This document shows positions 28,227 to 42,100 of a stretch of DNA of 64,000 nucleotides, piece by piece. Positions within the stretch are counted from its first letter, which is position 1, and each line of letters opens with the position of its first letter. The stretch comes from Klebsiella planticola ATCC 33531 (GTDB lineage Bacteria > Pseudomonadota > Gammaproteobacteria > Enterobacterales > Enterobacteriaceae): assembly GCF_000735435.1 (NCBI RefSeq), contig NZ_JMPP01000022.1, forward strand, positions 62,001-126,000, given 5' to 3'. The notes under the pieces were generated by a model. It worked only from the letters and a program-made list of their open reading frames with translations. It was not told the DNA's origin and searched no databases. The translations under genes were made by a program, and so were the position numbers.

Positions 28227-30455
28227 ATGAAAATAATTAAACGATACAGACAATATCGGGATAAATGGTGGGCGCTGCCGCTGATTTTACCCCTGCTTTT
28301 ACTGCCTCTGGCACGAGGGGCAAATACCTATGCTGAGCTGGGCGGTAGTGAAGTTTCGCTTTACTATTTGCCGTTGGCGCTGGTCCAGAGTCTTATGCTG
28401 TTTTTTGATGTGGCGGCGCTGCCCGGCATTATCATCGGCCTGCTGTGCACCGTGGCCCGGGGAATGAGTCCGTGGGAAGCCATTGTGGTCGTTTTTCATT
28501 TTCTTATCCCGGCGGTTCTGTGCTGGGGCGGCTATCGGATTTTTGTGCCGCGCCGGCAGCATATTTACCATGGTAACGTGAGCCTGATGCCGTATCGTCT
28601 GTTCTGGCAGATGCTGCTGCCTTCGTTCATTTTTCTCGTGCTTTCTCAGGTTGCCGAGTATCTTGGCATGCACCCGCGGATGACGGAACTGGCTGGGGTT
28701 GATCCGTTAAGTTTACGCTCGCTGATTACTTTTCAGGCCTTGATGGTGGGCGGTTTAACCGGTGTTCCGCTGTGCTATTTCTTGATTCGTATTCTTCGCA
28801 ATCCTTTTTATCTGCGTAGTTTTATTTCACAAGCGAAGTTACAGGTTGATCCAAAAATAAAATGTGGTGAATTTGTTTTATGGTCGATAACATTGTTAAT
28901 GTTATTGGGTTTGTTATTAATACCGCTGAATGGTCAGAGTACGATATTTAGCACAAACTATACATTGTCATTACTCATGCCGGTAATGTTGTGGGGAGCG
29001 ATGCGCTTTGGCTATCGCTGTATCGCAATGATTTGGACGCCGGTTTTAATCATCATTATTCACTTTCATTATCGCTATTTGCCTTTTTCTCCGGGATATG
29101 ACAATCAGCTGGCCATTACCTCTTCGAGCTATCTGGTGTTCTCATTTATTATTACTTATATGGCCATGCTGGCGACCCAGCAGCGTCTGATTCATGCCAG
29201 GGTACGGCGGATGGCGTTTCTCGATCCGGTTGTCCATATGCCCAATTTACGGGCGCTGAGTCGGTCGCTGGACAGTTCAATGTGGTCGGTGCTGTGCTTT
29301 TTACGCATTCCTGAGCTGGAGCTGCTGGGGCGCCATTATGGCGTTATGCTGCGCATTCAATATAAACAAAAACTGGCTGAACATCTGGGCGACTTACTCC
29401 AGCCGAACGAGGCCGTTCACCATCTGTCAGGACACGAGCTGGTACTCCGTCTGAACAGCGGCGATCATAAGGCGCGTATTGCCGCGCTGGATGAGCGTAT
29501 ACGACAGTTTCGCTTTATCTGGGATGGTATACCTCTGCAGCCTGCGGTAGGGATGAGTTACTGCAGCGTCCGCTCACCGGTGAAGCACCTCTATTTGCTT
29601 TTAGGCGAGCTGAATAATATTGCAGATCTGTCTCTGACCAGCGGCCAGCCAGAAAATATGCAGCGTCGCGGGGCGGTGCATATTCAGCATGGCTTACGGG
29701 ATAAAGTGGCGATGATGAACCAGATCCAGCAGGCGCTGGAGCAGAATCGTTTTTGTCTGATGGCGCAGCCGATCGTCGGTATTCGCGGTGACAACTATTA
29801 TGAAGTTCTGCTGCGCATGGCGGGAGATGACGGGAAGCTCATTTACCCGGATGATTTTCTCCCGGTGGCGCATGAGTTTGGCCTGTCATCCCGTATTGAC
29901 CTGTGGGTGCTGGAGAATACGCTCGCCTTTATGAACCTGCACCGAAAAGTTTTACCCGGGCTGCGGCTGGCGGTGAATCTTTCGCCGGCCTCCGTCAGCA
30001 GGAGCCAGTTCCCTGGCGAGGTGGAACGACTGCTGGCGCAGTATCATGTTGAACCGTGGCAGTTACTATTTGAGTTAACGGAAAACCATTCGCTCAGCAA
30101 CCCTGAGCAGGCACGGCAAACGCTGGCGCATTTGCAGGCGCTGGGGTGTCGGGTGGCAATCGATGACTTTGGTACCGGCTATGCCAGCTACGCGCGCCTG
30201 AAAACTCTGAACGTTGATCTGCTGAAGATTGACGGCAGCTTTATTCGTAATTTGCACTCCAGCAGTCTTGATTATCAGGTCGTGGCATCGATTTGCCATC
30301 TGGCGCGGATGAAGAATATGCAGGTGGTTGCGGAGTATGTGGAAACGCCGGAGATTCGACAGGCGGCGCTGTCATTGGGGATTGATTATCTGCAGGGGTA
30401 TGAGATTGGCCAACCGGTTCCACTGGCGTCTCTGGTGACGGCTGAAGCGAGTTGA
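28227..30455 (+). CDS. yfgF: cyclic-di-GMP phosphodiesterase YfgF
   Basis: A 742-residue inner-membrane enzyme that hydrolyses cyclic di-GMP. The N-terminal 320 residues are a multi-helix MASE1 sensor domain. A GGDEF domain follows but is degenerate: the signature is SGHEL at residues 401-405, so it should not make cyclic di-GMP. The EAL domain keeps the catalytic set: EVL at 526 in place of EAL, NLS, ELTEN, DDFGTGYASY (Asp646 and Asp647), LLKIDGSF, VVAEYVET and YLQGYE. It therefore should be an active phosphodiesterase. The E. coli protein acts anaerobically and affects the cell surface and peroxide resistance. A perfect FNR box lies upstream. It is convergent with ppx. Confidence 0.93.
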   Translation: MKIIKRYRQYRDKWWALPLILPLLLLPLARGANTYAELGGSEVSLYYLPLALVQSLMLFFDVAALPGIIIGLLCTVARGMSPWEAIVVVFHFLIPAVLCWGGYRIFVPRRQHIYHGNVSLMPYRLFWQMLLPSFIFLVLSQVAEYLGMHPRMTELAGVDPLSLRSLITFQALMVGGLTGVPLCYFLIRILRNPFYLRSFISQAKLQVDPKIKCGEFVLWSITLLMLLGLLLIPLNGQSTIFSTNYTLSLLMPVMLWGAMRFGYRCIAMIWTPVLIIIIHFHYRYLPFSPGYDNQLAITSSSYLVFSFIITYMAMLATQQRLIHARVRRMAFLDPVVHMPNLRALSRSLDSSMWSVLCFLRIPELELLGRHYGVMLRIQYKQKLAEHLGDLLQPNEAVHHLSGHELVLRLNSGDHKARIAALDERIRQFRFIWDGIPLQPAVGMSYCSVRSPVKHLYLLLGELNNIADLSLTSGQPENMQRRGAVHIQHGLRDKVAMMNQIQQALEQNRFCLMAQPIVGIRGDNYYEVLLRMAGDDGKLIYPDDFLPVAHEFGLSSRIDLWVLENTLAFMNLHRKVLPGLRLAVNLSPASVSRSQFPGEVERLLAQYHVEPWQLLFELTENHSLSNPEQARQTLAHLQALGCRVAIDDFGTGYASYARLKTLNVDLLKIDGSFIRNLHSSSLDYQVVASICHLARMKNMQVVAEYVETPEIRQAALSLGIDYLQGYEIGQPVPLASLVTAEAS

Positions 30456-30468
30456 CGGGGAAGAAACG

Positions 30469-30491
30469 GGCCGGGTGAGAGCAACCCGGCC
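30469..30491. terminator. hairpin between yfgF and ppx
   Basis: GGCCGGGT (30469-30476) and ACCCGGCC (30484-30491) form a perfect 8-bp stem in the 42-base gap between convergent genes. There is no T run on either side. Confidence 0.45.
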
Positions 30492-30497
30492 TCGGGA

Positions 30498-32036
30498 CTA
30501 GTTTTTGCTGTCCGGCTCTTCTTCGGCGATTTTCAACAGCCAGTCAGGAACGCCTTCCCAGTACTGCTGTTCTTTTTCCAGATCGAGCAGCACCAGCGCA
30601 TTCTGGCTGAACCAGTCGTGCGGGAAGACCAGCGTCCAGTGATTGGCTTCGGTCTTCAGCCTGAGCGTGGGCGGGGTGGTGGTCGCCTGACGCTGGTTGT
30701 TCAGCAAAATACCAAGGCGTAAAAGCTGAATGAGCGGCAGGAACTGCTTTTTCTTAAACAGCGTAAAGCGGGGCAAATCATCCAGCTTGATCGCTTTACG
30801 GTGATAGCGAACCAGCGTCGCCATCAGCATTTGCTGCTCCTGATTGAAGCCCGGCAAATCGCTGTTTTGCAGAATATAAGCCGAGTGGCGGTGCATTCCG
30901 CTGTGGTTAATATTCAACCCCACTTCGTGCAGCATCACCGCCCATTTCAACAACGCCGACAGATTCGGGTTGTCCAGTTTGGGGTTCTGTTCCTGCCACT
31001 GCTCGAATATATGGGTGGTGGTTTCCAGTACCCGACGCGCCTGTTCGCGGTCAATGTTGTACTGGTTTGCCAGACTTTGCGCGGTGCGGCTGCGGATATC
31101 CTGATGGCGAAAACGTCCCTCCATCTCATACAGCACGCCTTCACGCAGCGCGCCATCAGACAAGCGCAGCTCTTTGATCGCCAGCGCATCGAAAACGCCG
31201 CAGAGGATAGCCAGCCCAGGAGCAAACACCGCTTTGCGTTCTTCCGACAGACCCGGCAGGCTGAGCGCGTCAAAGTTTTTATACTTCAACACTTCATCCA
31301 CCAGCATTTCAAGGCGTTCCGGGGTGATAAAACCGTCTTTCTCACCCATCGCCACCAGCACTTCCTGCGCAGCTTTAATGGTGCCGGAGGCGCCCAGCGC
31401 CACATTCCAGCCCTGGATGCGGAACTGCCACGCCAGCGTTTCCAGCTTCTGCACGGCCGACAGACGCGCGCGCTGGAAATTCTCTTTGTTGATGGTGCCG
31501 CCGGGGAAATAGATCTGCGAGAAGCTGACGCAGCCCATACGACGGCTCTCAACCAGACGCGGTTCGAAATCCTCGCCAATCACCAGCTCTGTCGACCCAC
31601 CGCCGATATCGATGACCAGCTTACGGCCCCGTTCCGGCTGCGTATGCTCGACGCCCATAAAAATCAGACGCGCCTCTTCGTTACCGGAGATTATCTCTAT
31701 CGGATAGGGAATCACCTTTTCCGCGCGCTTGAGAAATTCCGCGGCGTTGGCGGCCTGGCGTAAGGTGTGTGTCCCGACGATGCAGACGCTGGAGGGAGAA
31801 AAACCCTGCAGGCGTTCGGCAAACAGCGACAGGCAATTAAGCCCGCGGGCGATCGCCTCTTCGCTGAGCACGGAATTTTCATCCAGTCCATCGGCCAGGT
31901 GAACCCGCTGTTTCAGGCGGCCGATGATCTGCATGGCTCCGTCGACGACGCGAGCGATCACCATATGAAAACTGTTTGAACCAAGGTCGACCGCAGCGAA
32001 CTCCTGCGGACGAGGGGTTTTTTCGTTTATTGGCAT
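30498..32036 (-). CDS. ppx: exopolyphosphatase
   Basis: A 512-residue enzyme that removes orthophosphate from the ends of polyphosphate. It has the ASKHA-type motifs [18 protein letters not shown] near the N-terminus and [14 protein letters not shown] further on, and a C-terminal HD-like region ([20 protein letters not shown]). Length is one residue less than E. coli Ppx. It follows ppk with a 3-base gap, so the two are an operon and both are expressed together. Confidence 0.96.
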   Translation of the reverse strand: MPINEKTPRPQEFAAVDLGSNSFHMVIARVVDGAMQIIGRLKQRVHLADGLDENSVLSEEAIARGLNCLSLFAERLQGFSPSSVCIVGTHTLRQAANAAEFLKRAEKVIPYPIEIISGNEEARLIFMGVEHTQPERGRKLVIDIGGGSTELVIGEDFEPRLVESRRMGCVSFSQIYFPGGTINKENFQRARLSAVQKLETLAWQFRIQGWNVALGASGTIKAAQEVLVAMGEKDGFITPERLEMLVDEVLKYKNFDALSLPGLSEERKAVFAPGLAILCGVFDALAIKELRLSDGALREGVLYEMEGRFRHQDIRSRTAQSLANQYNIDREQARRVLETTTHIFEQWQEQNPKLDNPNLSALLKWAVMLHEVGLNINHSGMHRHSAYILQNSDLPGFNQEQQMLMATLVRYHRKAIKLDDLPRFTLFKKKQFLPLIQLLRLGILLNNQRQATTTPPTLRLKTEANHWTLVFPHDWFSQNALVLLDLEKEQQYWEGVPDWLLKIAEEEPDSKN

Positions 32037-32039
32037 AGG

Positions 32040-34100
32040 TTAGTCGGGTTGTTCGAGTGATTTGAGATAATCGTAAATCGCCAGCTGTGCGCGCACTTTA
32101 CGGCGATTGCCGCGCGGCACATAGCGATTACTCAGTTCTTTATCAAGATAGCGTGCTTTGACCGTATCGTTGAATAAGAGATCAAAAATATCCAGTACGC
32201 GCTGCTTCAAACGCGGATCCAGCAGCGGCGCGGCGACCTCAATACGGTAGTCAATATTACGCGTCATCCAGTCAGCAGAGGAGAGCCAAACCTGTTTGTC
32301 GCCGCCATTTTCGAAAACATAGACGCGGTCGTGCTCAAGGAAGCGGTCGACGATACTGGTGACGCGAATATTTTCGCTGATCCCTTCCAGCCCAGGAATC
32401 AAAGAGCACATGCCACGAATCAACAGGTTAACGGGAACCCCGGAGCTTGACGCGGCATAAAGTCGATCCACCAGTCCTTTATCGACCAGGTTGTTCAGCT
32501 TCAGCGTGATGCCAGAAGGCTGACCGTTCTGGGCGTTGGCGATTTCTCTGTCGATCATTTCATACAGCAGGCGACGCGAGTTCTGCGGTGAAACCAGTAG
32601 GTAATCGAAGCTCACCGGTCGATATGGGTTTTCGATAAAGTTAAAGACGCGGCGCACTTCATTGGTGATACGTGCATCTGCCGTCAGCAGCGAATAGTCG
32701 GTGTACAGACGGGCGGTTTTTTCGTTGAAGTTACCGGTCCCGATATGCGCGTAGCGGACGACTTCGTCTCCCTCTTTGCGCGAGATCAGGAACAGCTTGG
32801 CGTGAATTTTCAGCCCCGGCGCGGAGAAGATAACGTGTACCCCCGCTTCGGTCAGACGTTTCGCCCAATGAATGTTGGCTTCTTCGTCGAAACGCGCCTG
32901 CAGCTCCACCACCACGGTGACTTTTTTCCCGTTATGGGCGGCGTGGATCATCGAGTCGATGATGCGTGAATCTTTGGCAACGCGATAAATATTGATTTTG
33001 ATTGCCAGCACGCTCGGATCGAATGAGGCCTGGCGCAGCAGTTCCAGCACGTGCTCAAAGGTATGATACGGGTAGTACAGCAGCACGTCGCGTTCGCGAA
33101 TGGCATCAAACCCGTTGCGGAACTTATCGAACCAGGTGTGGCGCAGGCGCGGCAGCGGCTTGTTGACCAGATTAGCCTTACCGACGTTCGGGAAGCCGAT
33201 AAAGTCTTTAAAATTATGATAGCGCCCGCCGGGCAGCATTGAGTCGTAGCGTGAAATGGAGAACATCTCGCGCAGCATTTCAACCATGGTGTCCGGCATA
33301 TCGCGCTGATAAACAAAACGCACCGGTTCCGCCGTCAGACGCTGTTTCAGACTTGAAGACATCAGCTCCATCAGGCTCGACTCCATCTCGTGCACCAGAT
33401 CGTACTCGGCGTCACGGGTCATTTTCATCGAGTAGGCGTTCAGCGCATCGTAGTCAAAGAAGCCTTTAAAGATATCATCGAGGCAGTAACGCAGGATGTT
33501 ATCAAGCAAGATCATTGGCTTGCGGCGACGCGGTGCTTCCGGCGGCAGATTGACGAACCGCGGGACTTTATCTGACGGAATCTCCAGCAGGGCGTAGTTG
33601 ATGGTTTCCCCGCGGATGATTTCGACCGCCAGATAGGTGTAATCATCTTTCAGGAACTGGATCAGGTCCGTTTCAGGGTTAATCAGGATCGGGGTGATGT
33701 GCTGACGCAGGTACTGTTTAAAATAGTTGCGTAGCCAGGACTGCTGATTCACCGAGAGCTGGCGTTCATTGATCAAAAAGATCTGGTTACGCGCCATTTC
33801 CAGCAGCAGCTCATTATACAGGCTGTCAAATTCCTGATCGGCCTTCAGAACGCGGGCCTGAATTTTGCCTAACAAATGGCGAGAATGGGCGGTACTCCCT
33901 TGTTCTTCGCTAATTATGATGCGGCGCTTAAGTTCAGCGAAGCGCACTTTATAAAATTCATCGAGGTTGTTGGAGTAGATGCCCAAAAAGCGCATGCGCT
34001 CAATCAGTGGATTGCTTTTATCCGCCGCTTCCTGAAGTACGCGTTCGTTAAAGGACAACCAGCTGAGTTCTTTCTCGATATATAGCTTTTCCTGGCCCAT
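32040..34100 (-). CDS. ppk: polyphosphate kinase
   Basis: A 686-residue peripheral membrane enzyme that makes long-chain polyphosphate from ATP. The two conserved histidines are His433 ([10 protein letters not shown]) and His452 ([20 protein letters not shown]), which correspond to the E. coli autophosphorylation-region residues 435 and 454. The N-terminal segment [16 protein letters not shown] is typical. It is the first gene of the ppk-ppx operon; a possible Pho box lies about 75 bases upstream. Confidence 0.97.
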   Translation of the reverse strand: MGQEKLYIEKELSWLSFNERVLQEAADKSNPLIERMRFLGIYSNNLDEFYKVRFAELKRRIIISEEQGSTAHSRHLLGKIQARVLKADQEFDSLYNELLLEMARNQIFLINERQLSVNQQSWLRNYFKQYLRQHITPILINPETDLIQFLKDDYTYLAVEIIRGETINYALLEIPSDKVPRFVNLPPEAPRRRKPMILLDNILRYCLDDIFKGFFDYDALNAYSMKMTRDAEYDLVHEMESSLMELMSSSLKQRLTAEPVRFVYQRDMPDTMVEMLREMFSISRYDSMLPGGRYHNFKDFIGFPNVGKANLVNKPLPRLRHTWFDKFRNGFDAIRERDVLLYYPYHTFEHVLELLRQASFDPSVLAIKINIYRVAKDSRIIDSMIHAAHNGKKVTVVVELQARFDEEANIHWAKRLTEAGVHVIFSAPGLKIHAKLFLISRKEGDEVVRYAHIGTGNFNEKTARLYTDYSLLTADARITNEVRRVFNFIENPYRPVSFDYLLVSPQNSRRLLYEMIDREIANAQNGQPSGITLKLNNLVDKGLVDRLYAASSSGVPVNLLIRGMCSLIPGLEGISENIRVTSIVDRFLEHDRVYVFENGGDKQVWLSSADWMTRNIDYRIEVAAPLLDPRLKQRVLDIFDLLFNDTVKARYLDKELSNRYVPRGNRRKVRAQLAIYDYLKSLEQPD

Positions 34101-34172
34101 TACAACTCACACTCCGGTTGATTGATGTTGCTTTTTCATTATGGCGAGCTTTGCCATTGAATGTCCAACTAT

Positions 34173-34190
34173 GTCAAAGAAGTATGACAG
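34173..34190 (-). promoter_or_regulatory. candidate Pho box upstream of ppk
   Basis: Read on the minus strand, CTGTCAT, then ACTT, then CTTTGAC make a 7-4-7 arrangement. The first repeat is a perfect PhoB half-site and the second matches 4 of 7. No convincing -10 is found at the ideal distance, so this is only a candidate. Confidence 0.45.
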
Positions 34191-34332
34191 TTTTCTTTCA
34201 ATGTGCTGTGAACAAAAACGATGGCGAGCGAGTGCCCATATTGTGTGCAAAGCGAGGCCGTGCCTGGAGATATACAGGGCAAAAATCATCGCTGATTTGA
34301 ACAAAACCGGGGGAAAGCGGCTGGCGCTGAAC

Positions 34333-34367
34333 CAATAAAAGGCGCCTCTGGCGAGTGCCGGAGACGC
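34333..34367 (-). terminator. terminator of purMN
   Basis: On the minus strand GCGTCTCCGGC pairs with GCCAGAGGCGC with one mismatch and one G-T pair, followed by CTTTTATTG. It lies just after the purN stop. Confidence 0.7.
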
Positions 34368-34373
34368 TGATGA

Positions 34374-38649
<4,276 letters not shown>

Positions 38650-38671
38650 AACTCCCCTCAAGCCTTGTGCG

Positions 38672-38695
38672 ACCCCGCCTGCGCGGGGTTTTTTT
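38672..38695 (+). terminator. terminator of the bglK operon
   Basis: ACCCCGC (38672-38678) and GCGGGGT (38683-38689) form a perfect 7-bp stem with a 4-base loop and T7. Confidence 0.92.
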
Positions 38696-38784
38696 ATTTT
38701 GTTTTATACTGGCTCAGGCAGCGCAAAGCATTTTGGTTGATCCCGGTCAAACATATCGGCTATGGCGCAAATGGAAAAAAGCGG

Positions 38785-38806
38785 TATAATCCCGCGATTT
38801 TTTTTG
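38785..38806 (+). promoter_or_regulatory. upp promoter with UTP-sensitive start region
   Basis: TATAAT at 38785-38790 is followed, after 5 bases, by GATTTTTTTTG at 38796-38806. This initially transcribed sequence is the one known from E. coli upp, where high UTP favours starts that slip on the T run and yield non-productive transcripts. The same control by UTP is expected. Confidence 0.85.
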
Positions 38807-38832
38807 TGGCTGCCCCTCAGAGGAGAAAGAGA

Positions 38833-39459
38833 ATGAAGATTGTGGAAGTGAAACACCCGCTCGTCAAACACAAGCTGGGCCTGATGCGTGAGCACGACAT
38901 CAGCACCAAACGCTTCCGTGAACTTGCCTCAGAGGTAGGTAGCTTGCTGACTTATGAAGCCACTGCCGATCTGCAGACCGAGAAAGTCACCATCGAGGGC
39001 TGGAATGGTCCGGTAGAAATCGAGCAGATCAAAGGGAAGAAAATCACCGTTGTGCCAATTCTGCGCGCCGGTCTGGGGATGATGGAAGGGGTTCTGGAGC
39101 ACGTACCGAGCGCGCGTATCAGCGTGGTGGGGATCTATCGTGACGAAGAGACGCTGGAGCCGGTTCCTTATTTCCAGAAGCTGGTGTCGAATATCGACGA
39201 ACGCATGGCGCTGGTGGTTGACCCGATGCTGGCAACCGGTGGTTCGATGATCGCCACTATCGACCTGCTGAAAAAAGCGGGCTGCTCCAGCATTAAGGTG
39301 CTGGTTCTGGTGGCGGCGCCGGAAGGGATTGCCGCGCTGGAGAAAGCGCATCCGGATGTTGAGATGTATACCGCATCCATTGACCAGGGCCTCAACGAGC
39401 ACGGATACATTATTCCGGGGCTCGGCGATGCCGGCGATAAGATTTTTGGTACCAAGTGA
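38833..39459 (+). CDS. upp: uracil phosphoribosyltransferase
   Basis: A 208-residue pyrimidine salvage enzyme that converts uracil and PRPP to UMP. The PRPP-binding loop is [20 protein letters not shown], and the uracil-binding end is [18 protein letters not shown] chose ATG 38833, preceded by AGAGGAGAAAGAG, which gives the exact E. coli length; the longer ORF from 38665 runs through the promoter and the preceding terminator. uraA follows, so the uptake and salvage steps are linked. Confidence 0.97.
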   Translation: MKIVEVKHPLVKHKLGLMREHDISTKRFRELASEVGSLLTYEATADLQTEKVTIEGWNGPVEIEQIKGKKITVVPILRAGLGMMEGVLEHVPSARISVVGIYRDEETLEPVPYFQKLVSNIDERMALVVDPMLATGGSMIATIDLLKKAGCSSIKVLVLVAAPEGIAALEKAHPDVEMYTASIDQGLNEHGYIIPGLGDAGDKIFGTK

Positions 39460-39476
39460 TTGCATAGATAATAAGA

Positions 39477-39504
39477 AGCCGACTTTAAGAGTCGGCTTTT
39501 TTTT
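39477..39504 (+). terminator. terminator between upp and uraA
   Basis: AGCCGACT (39477-39484) and AGTCGGCT (39490-39497) form a perfect 8-bp stem followed by T8. uraA transcription by read-through would be reduced relative to upp. Confidence 0.9.
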
Positions 39505-39555
39505 GAATAAAACAAACTCACAGCAACTAATAAACGACTCTTAGAGGAAAACGCT

Positions 39556-40845
39556 ATGACGCGCCGCGCAATCGGGGTGAGTGAAAGACCGCCGCTTTTA
39601 CAGACTATCCCACTGAGTTTGCAGCATCTGTTCGCTATGTTTGGCGCAACGGTTCTGGTGCCCGTTCTGTTTCATATCAACCCGGCTACCGTCCTGCTGT
39701 TTAACGGTATTGGGACATTGCTGTATCTTTTCATCTGTAAGGGAAAAATCCCGGCCTATCTCGGATCGAGCTTCGCGTTTATCTCCCCGGTTCTGCTGCT
39801 GTTGCCGCTGGGGTATGAAGTGGCGCTGGGTGGCTTCATTATGTGCGGCGCGCTGTTCTGCATCGTCTCCTTTATTGTCAAAAAAGCCGGCACCGGCTGG
39901 CTGGACGTGATGTTCCCGCCGGCGGCCATGGGGGCCATTGTCGCGGTTATCGGCCTCGAACTGGCGGGCGTCGCTGCCAATATGGCCGGCCTGCTGCCGG
40001 CTGACGGGCAGTCGCCGGATAGTAAAACCATCATTATTTCGATGGTGACGCTGGCGGTGACGGTTTTCGGTTCGGTGCTGTTTCGCGGTTTCATGGCCAT
40101 TATCCCGATTCTCATCGGCGTACTGGTCGGCTACGCGCTCTCTTTCGTGATGGGCGTTGTCGACACTACGCCGATCGCCGAGGCGCACTGGTTCGCCCTG
40201 CCGACGTTCTACACGCCGCGTTTTGAATGGTTTGCTATCTTCACCATTCTGCCTGCTGCGCTGGTGGTGATTGCCGAGCACGTCGGCCACCTGGTGGTGA
40301 CGGCGAATATCGTTAAAAAAGATCTGATCCGCGATCCCGGGCTGCATCGTTCGATGTTTGCGAACGGCCTGTCGACGATGATCTCCGGCTTCTTTGGGTC
40401 GACGCCCAACACCACTTACGGCGAGAACATCGGCGTGATGGCGATCACCCGCGTCTACAGTACCTGGGTTATCGGCGGGGCGGCAGTCTTCGCGATTCTG
40501 CTCTCCTGCGTGGGTAAACTGGCGGCGGCGATTCAGATTATCCCGCTGCCGGTAATGGGCGGCGTTTCTCTGCTGCTGTACGGGGTGATCGGCGCATCCG
40601 GTATCCGCGTGTTGATCGAGTCGAAAGTGGACTACAACAAGGCGCAGAATTTGATTCTGACCTCCGTGATTCTGATCATTGGCGTCAGCGGCGCGAAAGT
40701 GCACATTGGCGCGGCGGAGCTGAAAGGCATGGCGCTGGCGACAATTGTCGGCGTGGGTCTGAGTCTGATTTTCAAACTGATCAGCGTCCTGCGTCCGGAA
40801 GAGGTTGTGCTGGATGCGGCCGACAGTGAAGAAGTAAAACATTAA
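39556..40845 (+). CDS. uraA: uracil permease
   Basis: A 429-residue integral inner-membrane uracil:proton symporter of the NCS2 family with about 14 hydrophobic segments. The N-terminus is polar (MTRRAIGVSERPPLLQTIPL). Conserved substrate-site residues appear in VVIAEHVGHL and in STPNTTYGENIGVMAITRVY, the NCS2 signature. It follows upp through a terminator, so expression depends on partial read-through or a further promoter. A perfect 10-bp hairpin follows its stop. Confidence 0.95.
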   Translation: MTRRAIGVSERPPLLQTIPLSLQHLFAMFGATVLVPVLFHINPATVLLFNGIGTLLYLFICKGKIPAYLGSSFAFISPVLLLLPLGYEVALGGFIMCGALFCIVSFIVKKAGTGWLDVMFPPAAMGAIVAVIGLELAGVAANMAGLLPADGQSPDSKTIIISMVTLAVTVFGSVLFRGFMAIIPILIGVLVGYALSFVMGVVDTTPIAEAHWFALPTFYTPRFEWFAIFTILPAALVVIAEHVGHLVVTANIVKKDLIRDPGLHRSMFANGLSTMISGFFGSTPNTTYGENIGVMAITRVYSTWVIGGAAVFAILLSCVGKLAAAIQIIPLPVMGGVSLLLYGVIGASGIRVLIESKVDYNKAQNLILTSVILIIGVSGAKVHIGAAELKGMALATIVGVGLSLIFKLISVLRPEEVVLDAADSEEVKH

Positions 40846-40851
40846 TCCTGC

Positions 40852-40876
40852 AACCGGGCGGCGATCCCGCCCGGTT
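40852..40876. terminator. hairpin after uraA
   Basis: AACCGGGCGG (40852-40861) and CCGCCCGGTT (40867-40876) form a perfect 10-bp stem, 5-base loop. There is no T run downstream, only CTCTCGAGG, so termination would need Rho or be weak. Confidence 0.5.
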
Positions 40877-40939
40877 CTCTCGAGGCATACTTCGTGATAA
40901 ACTCTTCGCGTTTTTCTGTAAGCCTATGATGAGGTCCAT

Positions 40940-41641
40940 CTGAACGCACCGGCACAGCTCTCTCTGCCACTGTATCTTCCCGATGATGAAACTTTCGCGA
41001 GTTTTTGGCCGGGTGATAATCCTTCTCTTCTTGCTGCCTTACAGAATGTGTTGCGGCAGGAACATAGCGGGTACATCTATATCTGGTCACGCGAAGGGGC
41101 GGGGCGCAGTCACTTGTTACATGCCGCCTGTGCGGAGCTTTCCCAGCGCGGCGACGCGGTGGGCTATGTTCCCCTGGATAAGCGTACGTGGTTTGTACCG
41201 GAAGTGCTCGACGGGATGGAGCAGCTTTCGCTGGTCTGCATTGACAATATCGAGTGCGTGGCCGGCGACGAGCCGTGGGAAATGGCCATTTTCAACCTCT
41301 ATAACCGGATCCTCGAATCGGGTAAAACGCGTTTGTTGATTACCGGCGATTGTCCGCCGCGCCAGCTGAATCTCGGGTTGCCGGATCTGGCGTCGCGCCT
41401 CGACTGGGGGCAAATCTACAAGCTACAGCCGCTGTCGGATGAAGATAAGCTGCAGGCGCTACAGCTGCGCGCGCGTCTGCGGGGTTTTGAGATGCCGGAA
41501 GACGTCTGTCGTTTCTTGCTTAAACGGTTAGATCGTGAAATGCGCTCACTGTTTATGACGCTCGATCAGCTCGATCACGCTTCGATTACCGCGCAACGTA
41601 AGTTGACCATTCCTTTCGTGAAAGAGATCCTCAAGCTCTAG
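40940..41641 (+). CDS. hda: DnaA regulatory inactivator Hda
   Basis: A 233-residue AAA+ protein that, with the DNA-loaded sliding clamp, stimulates hydrolysis of DnaA-bound ATP and so prevents over-initiation. The start is the CTG at 40940, as in E. coli. The codons upstream in frame, back to the TAA at 40919-40921, contain no ATG, GTG or TTG, while GAGG at 40931-40934 is a good ribosome-binding sequence. The clamp-binding motif QLSLPL lies at residues 6-11. The ATP-binding loop is [10 protein letters not shown], a divergent Walker A, and the box VII region includes [10 protein letters not shown]. The next possible start, GTG 41048, would lose the clamp motif. Confidence 0.94.
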   Translation: MNAPAQLSLPLYLPDDETFASFWPGDNPSLLAALQNVLRQEHSGYIYIWSREGAGRSHLLHAACAELSQRGDAVGYVPLDKRTWFVPEVLDGMEQLSLVCIDNIECVAGDEPWEMAIFNLYNRILESGKTRLLITGDCPPRQLNLGLPDLASRLDWGQIYKLQPLSDEDKLQALQLRARLRGFEMPEDVCRFLLKRLDREMRSLFMTLDQLDHASITAQRKLTIPFVKEILKL

Positions 41642-41694
41642 CCGGGCTGGATCTCGGCTATCTGCCAAATCCGCGTCCCTCGTCGTTCACTCGC

Positions 41695-41725
41695 TGCGCC
41701 ATCACGGTAAAACCACGATGGCGCA
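41695..41725. terminator. bidirectional hairpin between hda and yfgD
   Basis: TGCGCCATC (41695-41703) and GATGGCGCA (41717-41725) form a perfect 9-bp stem in the gap between convergent genes. T runs are weak on both sides. Confidence 0.5.
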
Positions 41726-41731
41726 TCGGCA

Positions 41732-42091
41732 TCAGTTGACGATTTCCAGAACCTGCTCCGGCGGTCGGCCGATCCGCGCCTGGCCATGGCTGACGACAAT
41801 CGGGCGCTCCATCAGCTTCGGATTATCGACGATGGCCTGAATCAGCGCGTCCTCGCTAAGCTGCGGGTCAGCGAGCTCCAGGGATTTATACAGATCCTCT
41901 TTCTGGCGCATCAGTTCGCGGGCGCTGACCATGCCGAGCATTTTCAACAGCTGGCGCAGCGTGTCTGCATCCGGCGGCGTCTCCAGATAGAGCACGACTT
42001 CAGGATCGATACCGTTAGCCTTCAACAGGCTTAAGGTGTCGCGGCTCTTGGAGCAGCGGGGATTGTGATAGATTTTTACCGCGTCAGACAT
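41732..42091 (-). CDS. yfgD: ArsC-family arsenate reductase-like protein
   Basis: A 119-residue thioredoxin-fold protein of the ArsC/Spx family. The catalytic-type cysteine is Cys13 in YHNPRCSKSRDTL, and the ArsC arginine signature lies in LMERPIVVSHGQARIGRPPE. It resembles E. coli YfgD, whose physiological role is not firmly known, and is not part of an ars operon here. It is 9 bases downstream of bepA on the same strand, as in E. coli, so the two are probably cotranscribed. Confidence 0.9.
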   Translation of the reverse strand: MSDAVKIYHNPRCSKSRDTLSLLKANGIDPEVVLYLETPPDADTLRQLLKMLGMVSARELMRQKEDLYKSLELADPQLSEDALIQAIVDNPKLMERPIVVSHGQARIGRPPEQVLEIVN

Positions 42092-42100
42092 GTTGTCTCC

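Noticed and set aside
39598-40842. A 414-codon ORF antisense to uraA
   Set aside because: Low-complexity composition rich in His, Gln, Asn and Arg, typical of an antisense shadow of a membrane protein.
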